Of a DNA stretch of 12,073 nt, positions 1-8,133 are shown piece after piece. A program made the translations under genes and the position numbers. The DNA is from Prevotella sp. GTDB lineage: Bacteria; Bacteroidota; Bacteroidia; Bacteroidales; Bacteroidaceae. The notes beneath the pieces were generated by a model. It searched no databases and was not told the origin of the DNA. It worked only from the letters and a program-made list of their open reading frames with translations. Where the stretch lies: the NCBI GenBank assembly GCA_021204605.1, contig JAJPZD010000132.1, positions 1 to 12,073 on the forward strand, in the 5' to 3' direction. Position 1 is the first letter of the stretch; each line of letters starts with the position of its first letter.

Positions 1-326
1 GGAATGAACAGACAGAGATTTTAAGGCAGCGTCTCAACCGTTGGGACAGCAACCATCAGAAGATTTTCCGCCAGTTTGTTTCCGATGCCGAGGTGGTAAC
101 ACTCGACGGTGCTGGGCGTTTTCTCATTCCCAAGAGATACCTCAAAATGTCAGGCATAACACAAGTCATTAAGTTCATCGGTATGGATGATACTATCGAG
201 ATATGGAGCAGCGAGAATACTGAAAAACCGTTCATGGAACCGCAGGAGTTCAGTTCGGCTCTCGAAAGTATCATGGGGCATATTCCCGAAGTCAATATCA
301 TGCGTACCGATACCGAAAACGTGTGA
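1..326 (+). CDS. mraZ: MraZ, transcriptional regulator of the dcw cluster (5' end outside the window)
   Basis: The reading frame is open from base 3 and ends at TGA 324-326, giving the last 107 residues of a protein that is about 150 residues in this phylum, so roughly the first third is missing. The visible part contains the second SpoVT/AbrB-type half with the family motif DxxGR (LDGAGRFLIP, bases 102-131), followed by an ITQVIKFIGMDDTIEIW stretch typical of MraZ. MraZ is known to bind repeats in front of its own operon as a ring-shaped oligomer and to control dcw transcription; that operator would lie upstream of the window. The gene is directly followed by rsmH, its usual partner, after 44 bases without a promoter-like element, so the two are probably co-transcribed. 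Identity is secure from motif plus context; the start cannot be seen. Confidence 0.93.
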   Translation, partial: NEQTEILRQRLNRWDSNHQKIFRQFVSDAEVVTLDGAGRFLIPKRYLKMSGITQVIKFIGMDDTIEIWSSENTEKPFMEPQEFSSALESIMGHIPEVNIMRTDTENV

Positions 327-370
327 GTAAGTTCTCGTCAAGAGACACGTTAAATTGATTGCAAGAAGAC

Positions 371-1285
371 ATGGCGACTACGGCACAGACATACCACGTA
401 CCTGTTATGTTGAAGGACAGTGTAGATGGACTGAATATTCGTCCTGGCGGTATCTATGTGGATGCCACATTCGGCGGTGGAGGACATAGTCGGGAGATAT
501 TGTCGCGATTGGATGAAAGAGGTCATCTGTATGGCTTTGACCAGGATGCTGACGCTGAAAACAATATTGTTGATGATAAACGCTTTACTTTCGTGAGAAG
601 CAATTTCAGGTATCTGAAAAACTGGATGCGCTATTACGGAGTGGAGAAGATAGACGGTCTGCTTGCCGATCTTGGGGTATCAAGTCACCACTTTGATGAT
701 GAGAGTCGTGGTTTCTCGTTTAGATACGACACACCACTTGACATGAGGATGAACCGGCGTGAGGGTGCAACTGCGGCAGACATACTTAATGGCTATGACG
801 AGTCGCGACTTGCCGATGTGTTTTATATATATGGAGAGTTAAAAAGTGCGCGTAAGATAGCCTCTGTCGTGGTGAAGGCGAGAGAAAAGTCAAGGTTAAC
901 CACTACCGATGATTTTTTGGCTGCCGTGTCTCCACTGTTCAGGAAAGAAAGGGAGAAGAAGGAGATGGCACGACTTTTTCAAGCTCTTCGTATCGAGGTA
1001 AACAACGAAATGGAGGCTCTTAGGGATCTGCTTTTTGCAGCCACCAGCTTGTTGTGTCATAGCGGTAGGTTGTCGGTAATCACTTATCATAGTCTTGAGG
1101 ACAGGATAGTTAAGAATGTGATGAGGACAGGGAATGCCGAAGGTTCTATGAGGCAGGATTTCTATGGCAGAATTGATGTGCCATACACTTTGGTGAACAG
1201 CAAGGTGATTGTGCCTGACGAGGATGAGCAGATGGAGAATCCGAGAAGCAGAAGTGCAAAACTTAGGATAGCTGAAAAGAAATGA
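371..1285 (+). CDS. rsmH: 16S rRNA (cytosine-1402-N4)-methyltransferase RsmH (MraW)
   Basis: The 304-residue product has the usual family length. RsmH uses S-adenosylmethionine to methylate N4 of C1402 in the decoding site of 16S rRNA. Visible motifs in order: YHVPVML near the N-terminus, the SAM-binding DATFGGGGHS (residues 31-40), DLGVSS (100-105), the family signature FQALRIEVN (203-211), TYHSLEDR (238-245) and the C-terminal NPRSRSAKLR (290-299). The helical insert between the two halves of the Rossmann fold is present around residues 110-210. I chose the ATG at 371 because YHVPVML then begins at residue 8, as in relatives; an in-frame TTG at 359 would add only four residues. The stop overlaps the next start as ATGA, indicating translational coupling with the FtsL-like gene. 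Confidence 0.97.
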   Translation: MATTAQTYHVPVMLKDSVDGLNIRPGGIYVDATFGGGGHSREILSRLDERGHLYGFDQDADAENNIVDDKRFTFVRSNFRYLKNWMRYYGVEKIDGLLADLGVSSHHFDDESRGFSFRYDTPLDMRMNRREGATAADILNGYDESRLADVFYIYGELKSARKIASVVVKAREKSRLTTTDDFLAAVSPLFRKEREKKEMARLFQALRIEVNNEMEALRDLLFAATSLLCHSGRLSVITYHSLEDRIVKNVMRTGNAEGSMRQDFYGRIDVPYTLVNSKVIVPDEDEQMENPRSRSAKLRIAEKK

Positions 1286-1854
1286 GTGGCAAAGAGACTG
1301 AAAGAAAGACGGAGCGACCTGAAATAGTAGAGGACATGTCGGAAAAGGGCAATGGTTCTGCTAAGGAGAGAGAATCTGTCAATATCAACCAGAGCACATC
1401 GAAAGAGGGGCAATCAGTGCAGAAGGAGGAGAAAACCCTATCGAGAGAGGATGCTCGGAAAGATACTTCATCTTTGCTCAAGGAGGCTATCAGGGATCAG
1501 GCTACGGAGGATGAGCGGCCAAACTCCGCCAGTCTTACCTTGCGTAAGATCTTAGGTGGTGATTTTCTCACGACAAGGATACTACGCAACCAGATTTGGC
1601 TGATAGTGATAATTGCGGTTTTTACTCTCGTTTACGTGTCCAACCGGTATAGCTGTCAAAGGGACATCCGTGAGATAAACGAGCTGAAAGAGAAGTTGAA
1701 GGATGCCAAGTACAAGTCATTGGCAAGTTCAAGTGAGCTTACGGAGATGTGCCGTGAGAGTAACGTTCTTAAGATGCTCAAGAACAGCGGAGATAGTATA
1801 TTGCAAACACCTAATCAACCACCTTATATAATAATAGTGCCGAAAGATGAATAA
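1282..1854 (+). CDS. ftsL: FtsL-like division protein with long charged N-terminal extension
   Basis: The 190-residue protein is a single-pass membrane protein of the Bacteroidota FtsL-like family (identified by sequence style and by its fixed place between rsmH and ftsI). Residues 1 to about 83 are highly charged and rich in Lys, Glu, Arg and Ser, probably disordered and cytoplasmic. A conserved-looking block starts near SLTLRKILGGDFL (84-96). One membrane helix spans about 104-120 (IWLIVIIAVFTLVYVS), then NRYSCQ and a short coiled-coil region at about 125-165 lie in the periplasm. FtsL-type proteins pair with a DivIC/FtsB partner and with FtsQ to activate FtsW-FtsI. The start overlaps the rsmH stop (ATGA) and the 3' end overlaps ftsI by 8 bases, so the three genes are translationally coupled. 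The extension makes this longer than typical FtsL proteins of about 100-130 residues. Confidence 0.85.
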   Translation: MSGKETERKTERPEIVEDMSEKGNGSAKERESVNINQSTSKEGQSVQKEEKTLSREDARKDTSSLLKEAIRDQATEDERPNSASLTLRKILGGDFLTTRILRNQIWLIVIIAVFTLVYVSNRYSCQRDIREINELKEKLKDAKYKSLASSSELTEMCRESNVLKMLKNSGDSILQTPNQPPYIIIVPKDE

Positions 1855-4003
1855 CCAGTTTGACAGGAAGAAGATAGTACCACGCTTTAGGATCATTGCT
1901 TTCGTGATGGTCTTCATAGGCATCATTATACAGATTCGTGTAATCTACATAGGTACGGTAGAGAAAAATTATTGGACGAAAGTGGCATCCCGTCTTAAGA
2001 AGGACAGCCTTGATATTCCCCCTATCAGGGGGAACATCCTTAGTTTTGATGGCAGGCTGATGGCAAGCTCACTGCCTGAATATAAGTTGTATATGGATTT
2101 CAAGGCAGGTGGAGAGAAGAAAGACTCACTCTGGAAATTGAAAGAGGACAGCATCTGCGATGGTCTGAACAAGATTTTCCCAAGTAAGAGTGCCGCAGAG
2201 TTCAAGCATGACTTGGAGGAAGGACACAGGCGGATGAGTCAGCATTGGCCTATATGGGATAGAAGGGTTAGCTATGACATTTATTCAGAGGTGAGGGGAT
2301 TACCGTTATTCAATATGGGGCAGTATAGCGGAGGTTTCCATGTGGAGCAGTTTAACGCCCGTCAACGGCCATTCGGAACGCTTGCCCAACGAACTGTTGG
2401 AGATATGTTTGGTGCGAAAGATACGGCCCGTTGCGGATTGGAACTGTCGTATGATTCTATTCTTAGGGGGAAGCCAGGTAAGAAAAACCGTCAGAAAATA
2501 TTGAACAAGTATCAGGATATCACCATAGTTGATCCAGAAAACGGAGCAGACATTGTTACCACTATTGATGTGAATATCCAGGATCTTGCAGAACGAGCTC
2601 TCATTGATGAGCTGAAGCTGATCAATGGCAACGTTGGTGTGGCAATCGTAATGGAGGTAAAGAGTGGAGATGTTAAGGCTATCGTGAATATGACAAAATG
2701 TGCGAATGGAGAGTATGCGGAGCTGAAGAACGATGCTGTTTCTGATTTGCTTGAGCCAGGTTCGGTGTTCAAGACGGCATCGATAATGGTGGCTCTGGAT
2801 GACGGTGTTGTTGACACTACTTACATGGTGGATACAGGCTGTGGTATTTGGGATATGTATGGAGCAAAGATGCGTGACCACAACTGGCGTCGTGGAGGTT
2901 ATCAAGTGATATCTCTTCCAAGAACACTTGAAGTTAGTTCAAATGTCGGTGTCAGCCGTATTATCGACAAGTTCTATTCTAAGAATCCGGAGAAGTTTGT
3001 CGAGGGTCTTGATAGGATAGGAATAAGGACCGATTTGCAGTTGCCGATAGTAGGAGCAGCTGCGCCTCGTATCAGGATGCCAGAGAAGAATAAGCATGGT
3101 CAATACACTAATTGGAGTAAGACGGCGTTGCCATGGATGAGCATCGGTTATGAATCACAGGTGCCGCCAATCTCCACTCTCACTTTCTATAATGCAATTG
3201 CCAACGACGGAAAGATGGTGCGTCCGAAGTTTGTCAAGAGGGTTGTCAAGGATGGCGAAGTGATAAAGACTTACCCAACGGAGGTTATAAAGCAGCAGAT
3301 ATGCAAGGAAAAGACATTGCGAGAGATACAGACTATTCTGGAGCATGTTGTCAGTCAGGGTCTCGGCAAGACGGCTGGTTCCAAGTCGTTTAAGGTGGCA
3401 GGCAAGACGGGGACGGCTCAGATTTCGAAAGGCGCAGGTGGATATAAGTCGGGTGCGGTCAACTATCTGTTGAGCTTTGCAGGTTATTTTCCTGCCGATG
3501 CGCCTCGTTACAGTTGTATAGTGTGTATTCAGAAGTCGGGTTTACCTGCGTCGGGCGGTACGATGAGCGGTGCCGTGTTTCACAACATTGCGGAGGGCAT
3601 AATGGCTCAGGACATCAAACTTGATGTGTCAGACGTGCGTGACACCCTCTCTGTTTTTGTGCCAGACGTGAAGAATGGTAACATCATTGCGGCAGATTAT
3701 GTACTTAGTCAACTTGGTATAGAGACCAACAAGTCATGGGATGGTAACTATCTTAACGGCAATCCGATTTGGGGCAGGGCAAGCAAGGAGGCTTCATCGG
3801 TTAAATTTGCAAAGATCACGGATTCTGGGAACAGATATATCCCAGATGTAAGGGGTATGGGTGCAAGGGATGCCGTATTCTTACTTGAGAGTAGGGGTGT
3901 GAAAGTGAGACTACAGGGCAGGGGGAAGGTTGTGGAGCAAAGTCTTCCCGCCGGTCATGTAATAAATAGGGGAGAGACATGTTCACTGAAGTTGGAAATA
4001 TAA
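1847..4003 (+). CDS. ftsI: Penicillin-binding protein 3 / FtsI, septal peptidoglycan transpeptidase with C-terminal PASTA domain
   Basis: The 718-residue class B PBP cross-links peptidoglycan at the division septum, working with FtsW. A single membrane anchor lies at about residues 13-36 (FRIIAFVMVFIGIIIQIRV). The PBP dimerisation/pedestal region follows (RGNILSFDGRLMA at 61-73, then to about 230). The transpeptidase domain has all three active-site motifs: SVFK with nucleophile Ser306 and Lys309, SSN at 364-366, and KTG at 520-522 in GKTGTAQ. A single PASTA-type domain ends the protein (about 662-718, IPDVRGMGARDAV to LKLEI), as is common in this phylum but not in Escherichia coli FtsI. Pulled together with the FtsL-like gene by an 8-base overlap, and followed by murE after 13 bases. 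No key residue is missing, so it should be active and a beta-lactam target. Confidence 0.96.
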   Translation: MNNQFDRKKIVPRFRIIAFVMVFIGIIIQIRVIYIGTVEKNYWTKVASRLKKDSLDIPPIRGNILSFDGRLMASSLPEYKLYMDFKAGGEKKDSLWKLKEDSICDGLNKIFPSKSAAEFKHDLEEGHRRMSQHWPIWDRRVSYDIYSEVRGLPLFNMGQYSGGFHVEQFNARQRPFGTLAQRTVGDMFGAKDTARCGLELSYDSILRGKPGKKNRQKILNKYQDITIVDPENGADIVTTIDVNIQDLAERALIDELKLINGNVGVAIVMEVKSGDVKAIVNMTKCANGEYAELKNDAVSDLLEPGSVFKTASIMVALDDGVVDTTYMVDTGCGIWDMYGAKMRDHNWRRGGYQVISLPRTLEVSSNVGVSRIIDKFYSKNPEKFVEGLDRIGIRTDLQLPIVGAAAPRIRMPEKNKHGQYTNWSKTALPWMSIGYESQVPPISTLTFYNAIANDGKMVRPKFVKRVVKDGEVIKTYPTEVIKQQICKEKTLREIQTILEHVVSQGLGKTAGSKSFKVAGKTGTAQISKGAGGYKSGAVNYLLSFAGYFPADAPRYSCIVCIQKSGLPASGGTMSGAVFHNIAEGIMAQDIKLDVSDVRDTLSVFVPDVKNGNIIAADYVLSQLGIETNKSWDGNYLNGNPIWGRASKEASSVKFAKITDSGNRYIPDVRGMGARDAVFLLESRGVKVRLQGRGKVVEQSLPAGHVINRGETCSLKLEI

Positions 4004-4016
4004 AACTGTTGCAGTT

Positions 4017-5477
4017 ATGAGACTTAAAGAATTGACAAAGAACATAAAGCCGTTGAGCGTAAAGGGAGATATCGAGACGGAGATTTTGGGCGTTGATATC
4101 GATTCGCGTAGGGTTGTCAAGGGTCATCTGTTTGTTGCCATGAAAGGCACACAGGTTGACGGTCATAAATTTATCCACAAGGCGATAGAGCAAGGGGCAA
4201 CGGCTATTTTGTGTGAGGATTTGCCTGAGGATATAGTTGATGGGGTTACTTACATACAGGTGATGTCAACTGAGGATGTTGTCGGGGAGGTAGCTACACA
4301 ATATCATGGAGACCCTTCAAGAAAAATGAAGTTGGTGGGTGTTACAGGAACGAATGGAAAGACAACCATCGCCACATTACTATATAATATGTTCCGAAAG
4401 TTTGGATTTAAATGTGGCTTACTGTCAACTGTATGCAATTATATAGAGGGCGAGGCGTTGCCCACGAGTCATACTACGCCTGATGCCATAGAGCTCAACG
4501 AACTGTTGGAGCGTATGGTGAAGGCAGGTTGTGAGTATGTTTTCATGGAGTGCAGTTCTCATGCCATTGCACAGAAGCGTATAGGCGGGTTGAATTTCGC
4601 CGGTGGCTTGTTCACAAATCTCACACGCGACCATTTGGACTACCATAAGACGTTTGAGAACTATCGAGATGCGAAAAAGGCTTTCTTTGATGGCCTGCCA
4701 AAGACGGCATTTGCGATTACAAATGCAGATGATAGGAACGGTATGGTAATGGTGCAGAATACAAAGGCTATCGTGAAGACCTATTCCACCAAGTCGATGG
4801 CAGATTTCAAAGCCAAGATACTTGAATGTCACTTTGGTGGTATGTACCTTGAAATCGATGGCAGGGAAGTAGGCGTGCAATTTATAGGAAAGTTTAATGT
4901 GAGCAATCTGTTGGCAGTGTATGGTGCTGCGATAATGTTAGGTCAGAAACCGGAGGATGTGCTTGTAGTGATGAGTACTTTGCATAGTGTCAGTGGCAGA
5001 CTTGACCCTGTGCGCTCACCCGATGGTGTTACGGCGATAGTTGACTATGCCCATACACCCGATGCTATCGAGAATGTGTTGAAAGCCATTCACGAGGTGC
5101 TTAACAAAAAAGGTCAAGTCATAACTGTGTGTGGTGCAGGCGGTAACCGTGATAAGGGAAAGCGTCCGCTCATGGCACAGGAGGCTGTCCGTCAAAGCGA
5201 CAAAGTGATAATAACGAGTGACAATCCCCGTTTTGAGGAGCCTCAGGACATTATCAATGATATGCTGGCAGGTCTTACGTCTCAGCAGATGAAGAAGGTG
5301 GTGAGCATTGTTGATCGCAAGGAGGCTATCCGCACAGCCTGTATGCTGGCTCAGAAAGGAGATGTTATACTCGTGGCAGGCAAGGGTCACGAGGACTATC
5401 AGGAGATAAAGGGAGTGAAACATCACTTCGATGATAAAGAGATTCTAAATGAGATTTTCGGTAATAAGAGTATTTAA
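4017..5477 (+). CDS. murE: UDP-MurNAc-L-Ala-D-Glu:meso-diaminopimelate ligase MurE
   Basis: The 486-residue cytoplasmic ATP-dependent ligase adds the third amino acid of the stem peptide. The N-terminal UDP-binding domain (1 to about 100) is followed by the central ATPase with GTNGKTT (111-117, P-loop Lys115), TSHTTPDA (150-157), ECSSHAI (178-184) and YRDAKKAFF (216-224), where Lys220 aligns with the carbamylated lysine of Mur ligases. The C-terminal domain has the DNPR motif (402-405) in SDNPRFEEP and GKGHE (455-459). DNPR is the known signature of enzymes that use meso-diaminopimelate, whereas lysine-adding enzymes differ there, so this organism should have DAP-type peptidoglycan. Length and motif spacing match the family. 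It starts 13 bases after ftsI and ends 11 bases before mraY. Confidence 0.97.
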   Translation: MRLKELTKNIKPLSVKGDIETEILGVDIDSRRVVKGHLFVAMKGTQVDGHKFIHKAIEQGATAILCEDLPEDIVDGVTYIQVMSTEDVVGEVATQYHGDPSRKMKLVGVTGTNGKTTIATLLYNMFRKFGFKCGLLSTVCNYIEGEALPTSHTTPDAIELNELLERMVKAGCEYVFMECSSHAIAQKRIGGLNFAGGLFTNLTRDHLDYHKTFENYRDAKKAFFDGLPKTAFAITNADDRNGMVMVQNTKAIVKTYSTKSMADFKAKILECHFGGMYLEIDGREVGVQFIGKFNVSNLLAVYGAAIMLGQKPEDVLVVMSTLHSVSGRLDPVRSPDGVTAIVDYAHTPDAIENVLKAIHEVLNKKGQVITVCGAGGNRDKGKRPLMAQEAVRQSDKVIITSDNPRFEEPQDIINDMLAGLTSQQMKKVVSIVDRKEAIRTACMLAQKGDVILVAGKGHEDYQEIKGVKHHFDDKEILNEIFGNKSI

Positions 5478-5488
5478 AAAATACACGG

Positions 5489-6760
5489 ATGTTATACTAT
5501 CTCTTTCGCTTCTTGGATGATTTCGGAATACCAGGGTCTCATTTGTGGGGCTACATCTCATTCCGTGCTCTTTTAGCACTCATGCTTGCATTGATAATAT
5601 CGGCATGGTTTGGGGAACGATTCATTAAGTACCTCAAGGGGAAGCAGATTACGGAGACACAGCGAGACTCAAAGATTGATCCGTTTGGAATAAACAAGAT
5701 TGGCGTACCGTCAATGGGTGGCGTAATCATTATCATCGCTCTCCTTGTTCCAGTGCTTCTTTTAGGCAGGATGCGTAATATTTATCTTATACTGATGATA
5801 ATCACTACCGTCTGGCTTGGATTTCTTGGTGGTTTAGACGACTATATCAAGATATTCCGTCACAATAAGGAGGGTTTGCCAGGGAGGTTCAAAATAGTGG
5901 GACAGGTGAGTATAGGATTAATCGTAGGGCTTATTTTGTGGAGCAGTCCAGATGCGAAAATTAATGAGAATATAATAATCAACAAGACTGCCGATAAGGA
6001 GATGGTGGTGAAACATCGTGCAGAAGCCAGGAAATCCCTAAAGACCACGATACCTTTTGTCAAGGGTCATAATCTCGACTATGCCCGTATAATGAGCTTT
6101 TGTGGCAAGTATAAGACGGCTGCAGGCTGGATTCTTTTTGTCGTTATGACAATATTTGTTGTTACCGCTGTGTCAAATGGGGCCAACCTCAATGATGGTA
6201 TGGACGGCATGTGTGCTGGGATATCCGCCATAATAGGAGTGGTGTTGGGTATTTTTGCATACGTAAGCAGTCATATCGAATATGCCGCATATCTTAATAT
6301 AATGTATATACCAGGTTCGCAGGAGCTTGTGGTGTTCCTTAGCGCATTTGTCGGGGCATTAATAGGTTTCTTGTGGTATAATGCATATCCTGCACAGGTA
6401 TTCATGGGGGATACAGGTTCCCTGATGATCGGAGGAGTGATAGGAGTATGTGCTGTAATAATTCACAAGGAACTGATGCTGCCGATACTCTGCGGAATAT
6501 TCTTCGTGGAGAGCCTTAGTGTGATTATACAGGTGTGGTATGCCAAGAGGGGGAACCGTAGGGGAGTGAAACAGCGAGTGTTCAAGCGCACGCCACTTCA
6601 TGATACGTTTCGCACGACGGATGCGCAGTTAGATCATGAGGCGAAATATGTTTTCAAGGGTCCTAAGAGTGTCGTTCACGAGTCGAAGATTACTATTAGG
6701 TTTTGGATTGTTACAATAATTTTAGCTGCGTTGACGATAATAACTCTTAAGATAAGATGA
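5489..6760 (+). CDS. mraY: Phospho-MurNAc-pentapeptide transferase MraY (lipid I synthase)
   Basis: The 423-residue polytopic membrane enzyme transfers phospho-MurNAc-pentapeptide from UDP to undecaprenyl phosphate on the cytoplasmic face. Around ten hydrophobic helices can be picked out. Active-site motifs are clear: VPSMGGV (73-79), the aspartate pair in LGGLDDYIK (Asp117, Asp118), NGANLNDGMDG (230-240) and VFMGDTGS (305-311, Asp308). The protein is longer than the approximately 360-residue proteobacterial form because of two additions: a polar loop at about 153-200 (ending FVKGHNLDY) and about 25 extra residues at 373-398 before the last helix. The usual triple histidine of the TPxHHH region reads TPLHDTF here (368-374), so only the first histidine is kept. 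I believe such inserts are typical of Bacteroidales MraY. murD follows after 16 bases. Confidence 0.96.
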   Translation: MLYYLFRFLDDFGIPGSHLWGYISFRALLALMLALIISAWFGERFIKYLKGKQITETQRDSKIDPFGINKIGVPSMGGVIIIIALLVPVLLLGRMRNIYLILMIITTVWLGFLGGLDDYIKIFRHNKEGLPGRFKIVGQVSIGLIVGLILWSSPDAKINENIIINKTADKEMVVKHRAEARKSLKTTIPFVKGHNLDYARIMSFCGKYKTAAGWILFVVMTIFVVTAVSNGANLNDGMDGMCAGISAIIGVVLGIFAYVSSHIEYAAYLNIMYIPGSQELVVFLSAFVGALIGFLWYNAYPAQVFMGDTGSLMIGGVIGVCAVIIHKELMLPILCGIFFVESLSVIIQVWYAKRGNRRGVKQRVFKRTPLHDTFRTTDAQLDHEAKYVFKGPKSVVHESKITIRFWIVTIILAALTIITLKIR

Positions 6761-6766
6761 AAGGAG
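6761..6766 (+). promoter_or_regulatory. Strong Shine-Dalgarno sequence of murD
   Basis: AAGGAG follows the mraY stop codon directly and lies 10 bases before the murD ATG at 6777. It is the best ribosome binding site inside the operon; most other starts here lack one or rely on overlap with the preceding gene. It supports the choice of the murD start. Confidence 0.7.
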
Positions 6767-6776
6767 AGTCTAATAT

Positions 6777-8108
6777 ATGAAAAGGATTGTAATTTTGGGT
6801 GCCGGTGAGAGTGGTTCGGGTGCTGCTGTACTGGCTAAGAAAGAGGGTTTCGATGTGTTCGTGTCGGATATGTCTAAGATAAAGGACAAATACAAGAAGC
6901 TGCTTGACAATCATGAGATTGATTGGGAAGAAGGACAACATACTGTTGACAAAATCCTCAATGCAAACGAGATAATAAAAAGTCCAGGTGTTCCAAACAA
7001 TGCTCCGTTGGTGGTGAAATGTGTCGAGAAGGGTATCGGTGTAATCAGTGAGATTGAGTTTGCCGGACGTTATACAGACTCGAAAATGATTTGCATAACG
7101 GGCAGCAATGGTAAGACCACAACCACATCGCTTATCTACCACATCTTCAAGAGTGCCGGTTATGATGTGGGTTTAGCTGGGAACATCGGCAACAGTCTTG
7201 CTCTGCAAGTTGCTGAGGCGCCTCATAAGTATTATGTCATAGAGCTGAGCTCGTTTCAGCTTGACAATATGTATGCTTTCCGTGCCAATATTGCTATTCT
7301 GCTGAATATCACTCCCGACCATCTTGACAGGTATGACTATTGCATGCAGAATTATGTCGATGCGAAGATGCGAATATTACAGAATCAGACTTCCGATGAT
7401 TCATTTATCTATTGGTATGATGATCCAATAATTCAAAGAGAGTTGAAAAAATATGATATCAAGGCAGTGCAGTTGCCATTCTCTGAACTGAAAAAAAACG
7501 GTACTGTTGGTTACATCGAGGCAGGTCAGTACAAGATAGAGGTGCCTACGCCATTCAACATGGAGCAGGAAGAACTTAGTCTTACTGGGAAGCACAACAT
7601 CTACAATTCACTTGCTGCGGGTATTGCCTCTGATGTAGCTGGGATAAGGAAAGAGATTATCCGCAAGAGTCTAAGTGATTTTCCTGGTGTTGAGCATCGT
7701 CTTGAGAAGGTTACAAAGGTTGCCGGTGTGCAGTATGTCAACGATTCCAAGGCCACTAATGTGGATGCTTGCTGGTATGCTCTTGAAAGTATGAGAACAC
7801 CCGTCGTGCTGATAATCGGTGGGACAGACAAGGGGAATGACTATACCAGTATAAAGGATCTTGTGAAAGAGAAGTGCGTGGGACTTGTATATCTTGGTGC
7901 AGACAACACAAAGTTGCATGGTTTCTTCGACAGCATGGGAATTCCTGTACGAGACACCCATAGTATGAAGGATTGTGTTGAGGCATGCTACGAGATGGCT
8001 AAACCAGGAGATACAGTACTCTTGAGTCCGTGTTGTGCAAGTTTTGACTTGTTCAAGAATATGGAGGATCGAGGTGAACAGTTCAAGGAATTAGTAATGA
8101 ATCTTTGA
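6777..8108 (+). CDS. murD: UDP-MurNAc-L-Ala:D-glutamate ligase MurD
   Basis: The 443-residue cytoplasmic ligase adds D-glutamate as second residue of the stem peptide, upstream of MurE in the pathway. The N-terminal Rossmann-like UDP-binding domain begins with IVILGAGESG (4-13) and includes SPGVP (69-73). The ATPase domain has GSNGKTTTT (109-117, P-loop Lys113), NIGN (136-139), ELSSFQL (156-162), ITPDHLDRY (178-186) and VDAK with Lys197 at the carbamylated-lysine position. The C-terminal domain has EHRLE (306-310), NDSKATN (322-328), the GGTDKG loop (348-353) and SPCCASFDLF (417-426), matching the SPxxASxDxF motif of MurD. That last motif separates it from MurE, MurF and MurC. Length and motif order are normal. 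It begins 16 bases after mraY with a good ribosome binding site and ends 25 bases before ftsW. Confidence 0.97.
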   Translation: MKRIVILGAGESGSGAAVLAKKEGFDVFVSDMSKIKDKYKKLLDNHEIDWEEGQHTVDKILNANEIIKSPGVPNNAPLVVKCVEKGIGVISEIEFAGRYTDSKMICITGSNGKTTTTSLIYHIFKSAGYDVGLAGNIGNSLALQVAEAPHKYYVIELSSFQLDNMYAFRANIAILLNITPDHLDRYDYCMQNYVDAKMRILQNQTSDDSFIYWYDDPIIQRELKKYDIKAVQLPFSELKKNGTVGYIEAGQYKIEVPTPFNMEQEELSLTGKHNIYNSLAAGIASDVAGIRKEIIRKSLSDFPGVEHRLEKVTKVAGVQYVNDSKATNVDACWYALESMRTPVVLIIGGTDKGNDYTSIKDLVKEKCVGLVYLGADNTKLHGFFDSMGIPVRDTHSMKDCVEACYEMAKPGDTVLLSPCCASFDLFKNMEDRGEQFKELVMNL

Positions 8109-8133
8109 TAGAATAAAATATTGACAATAAGCG

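Noticed and set aside
359..370. TTG start codon for rsmH, 12 bases upstream of the chosen ATG
   Set aside because: It adds only four residues before the conserved YHVPVML region, and the ATG at 371 gives the normal family start. It cannot be excluded but is less likely.
2306..2905. 199-codon reading frame on the minus strand inside ftsI
   Set aside because: It lies opposite a clearly conserved transpeptidase gene, is rich in His, Thr, Ser and Ile without domain-like order, and has no promoter or ribosome binding site. It is a by-product of ftsI codon use.
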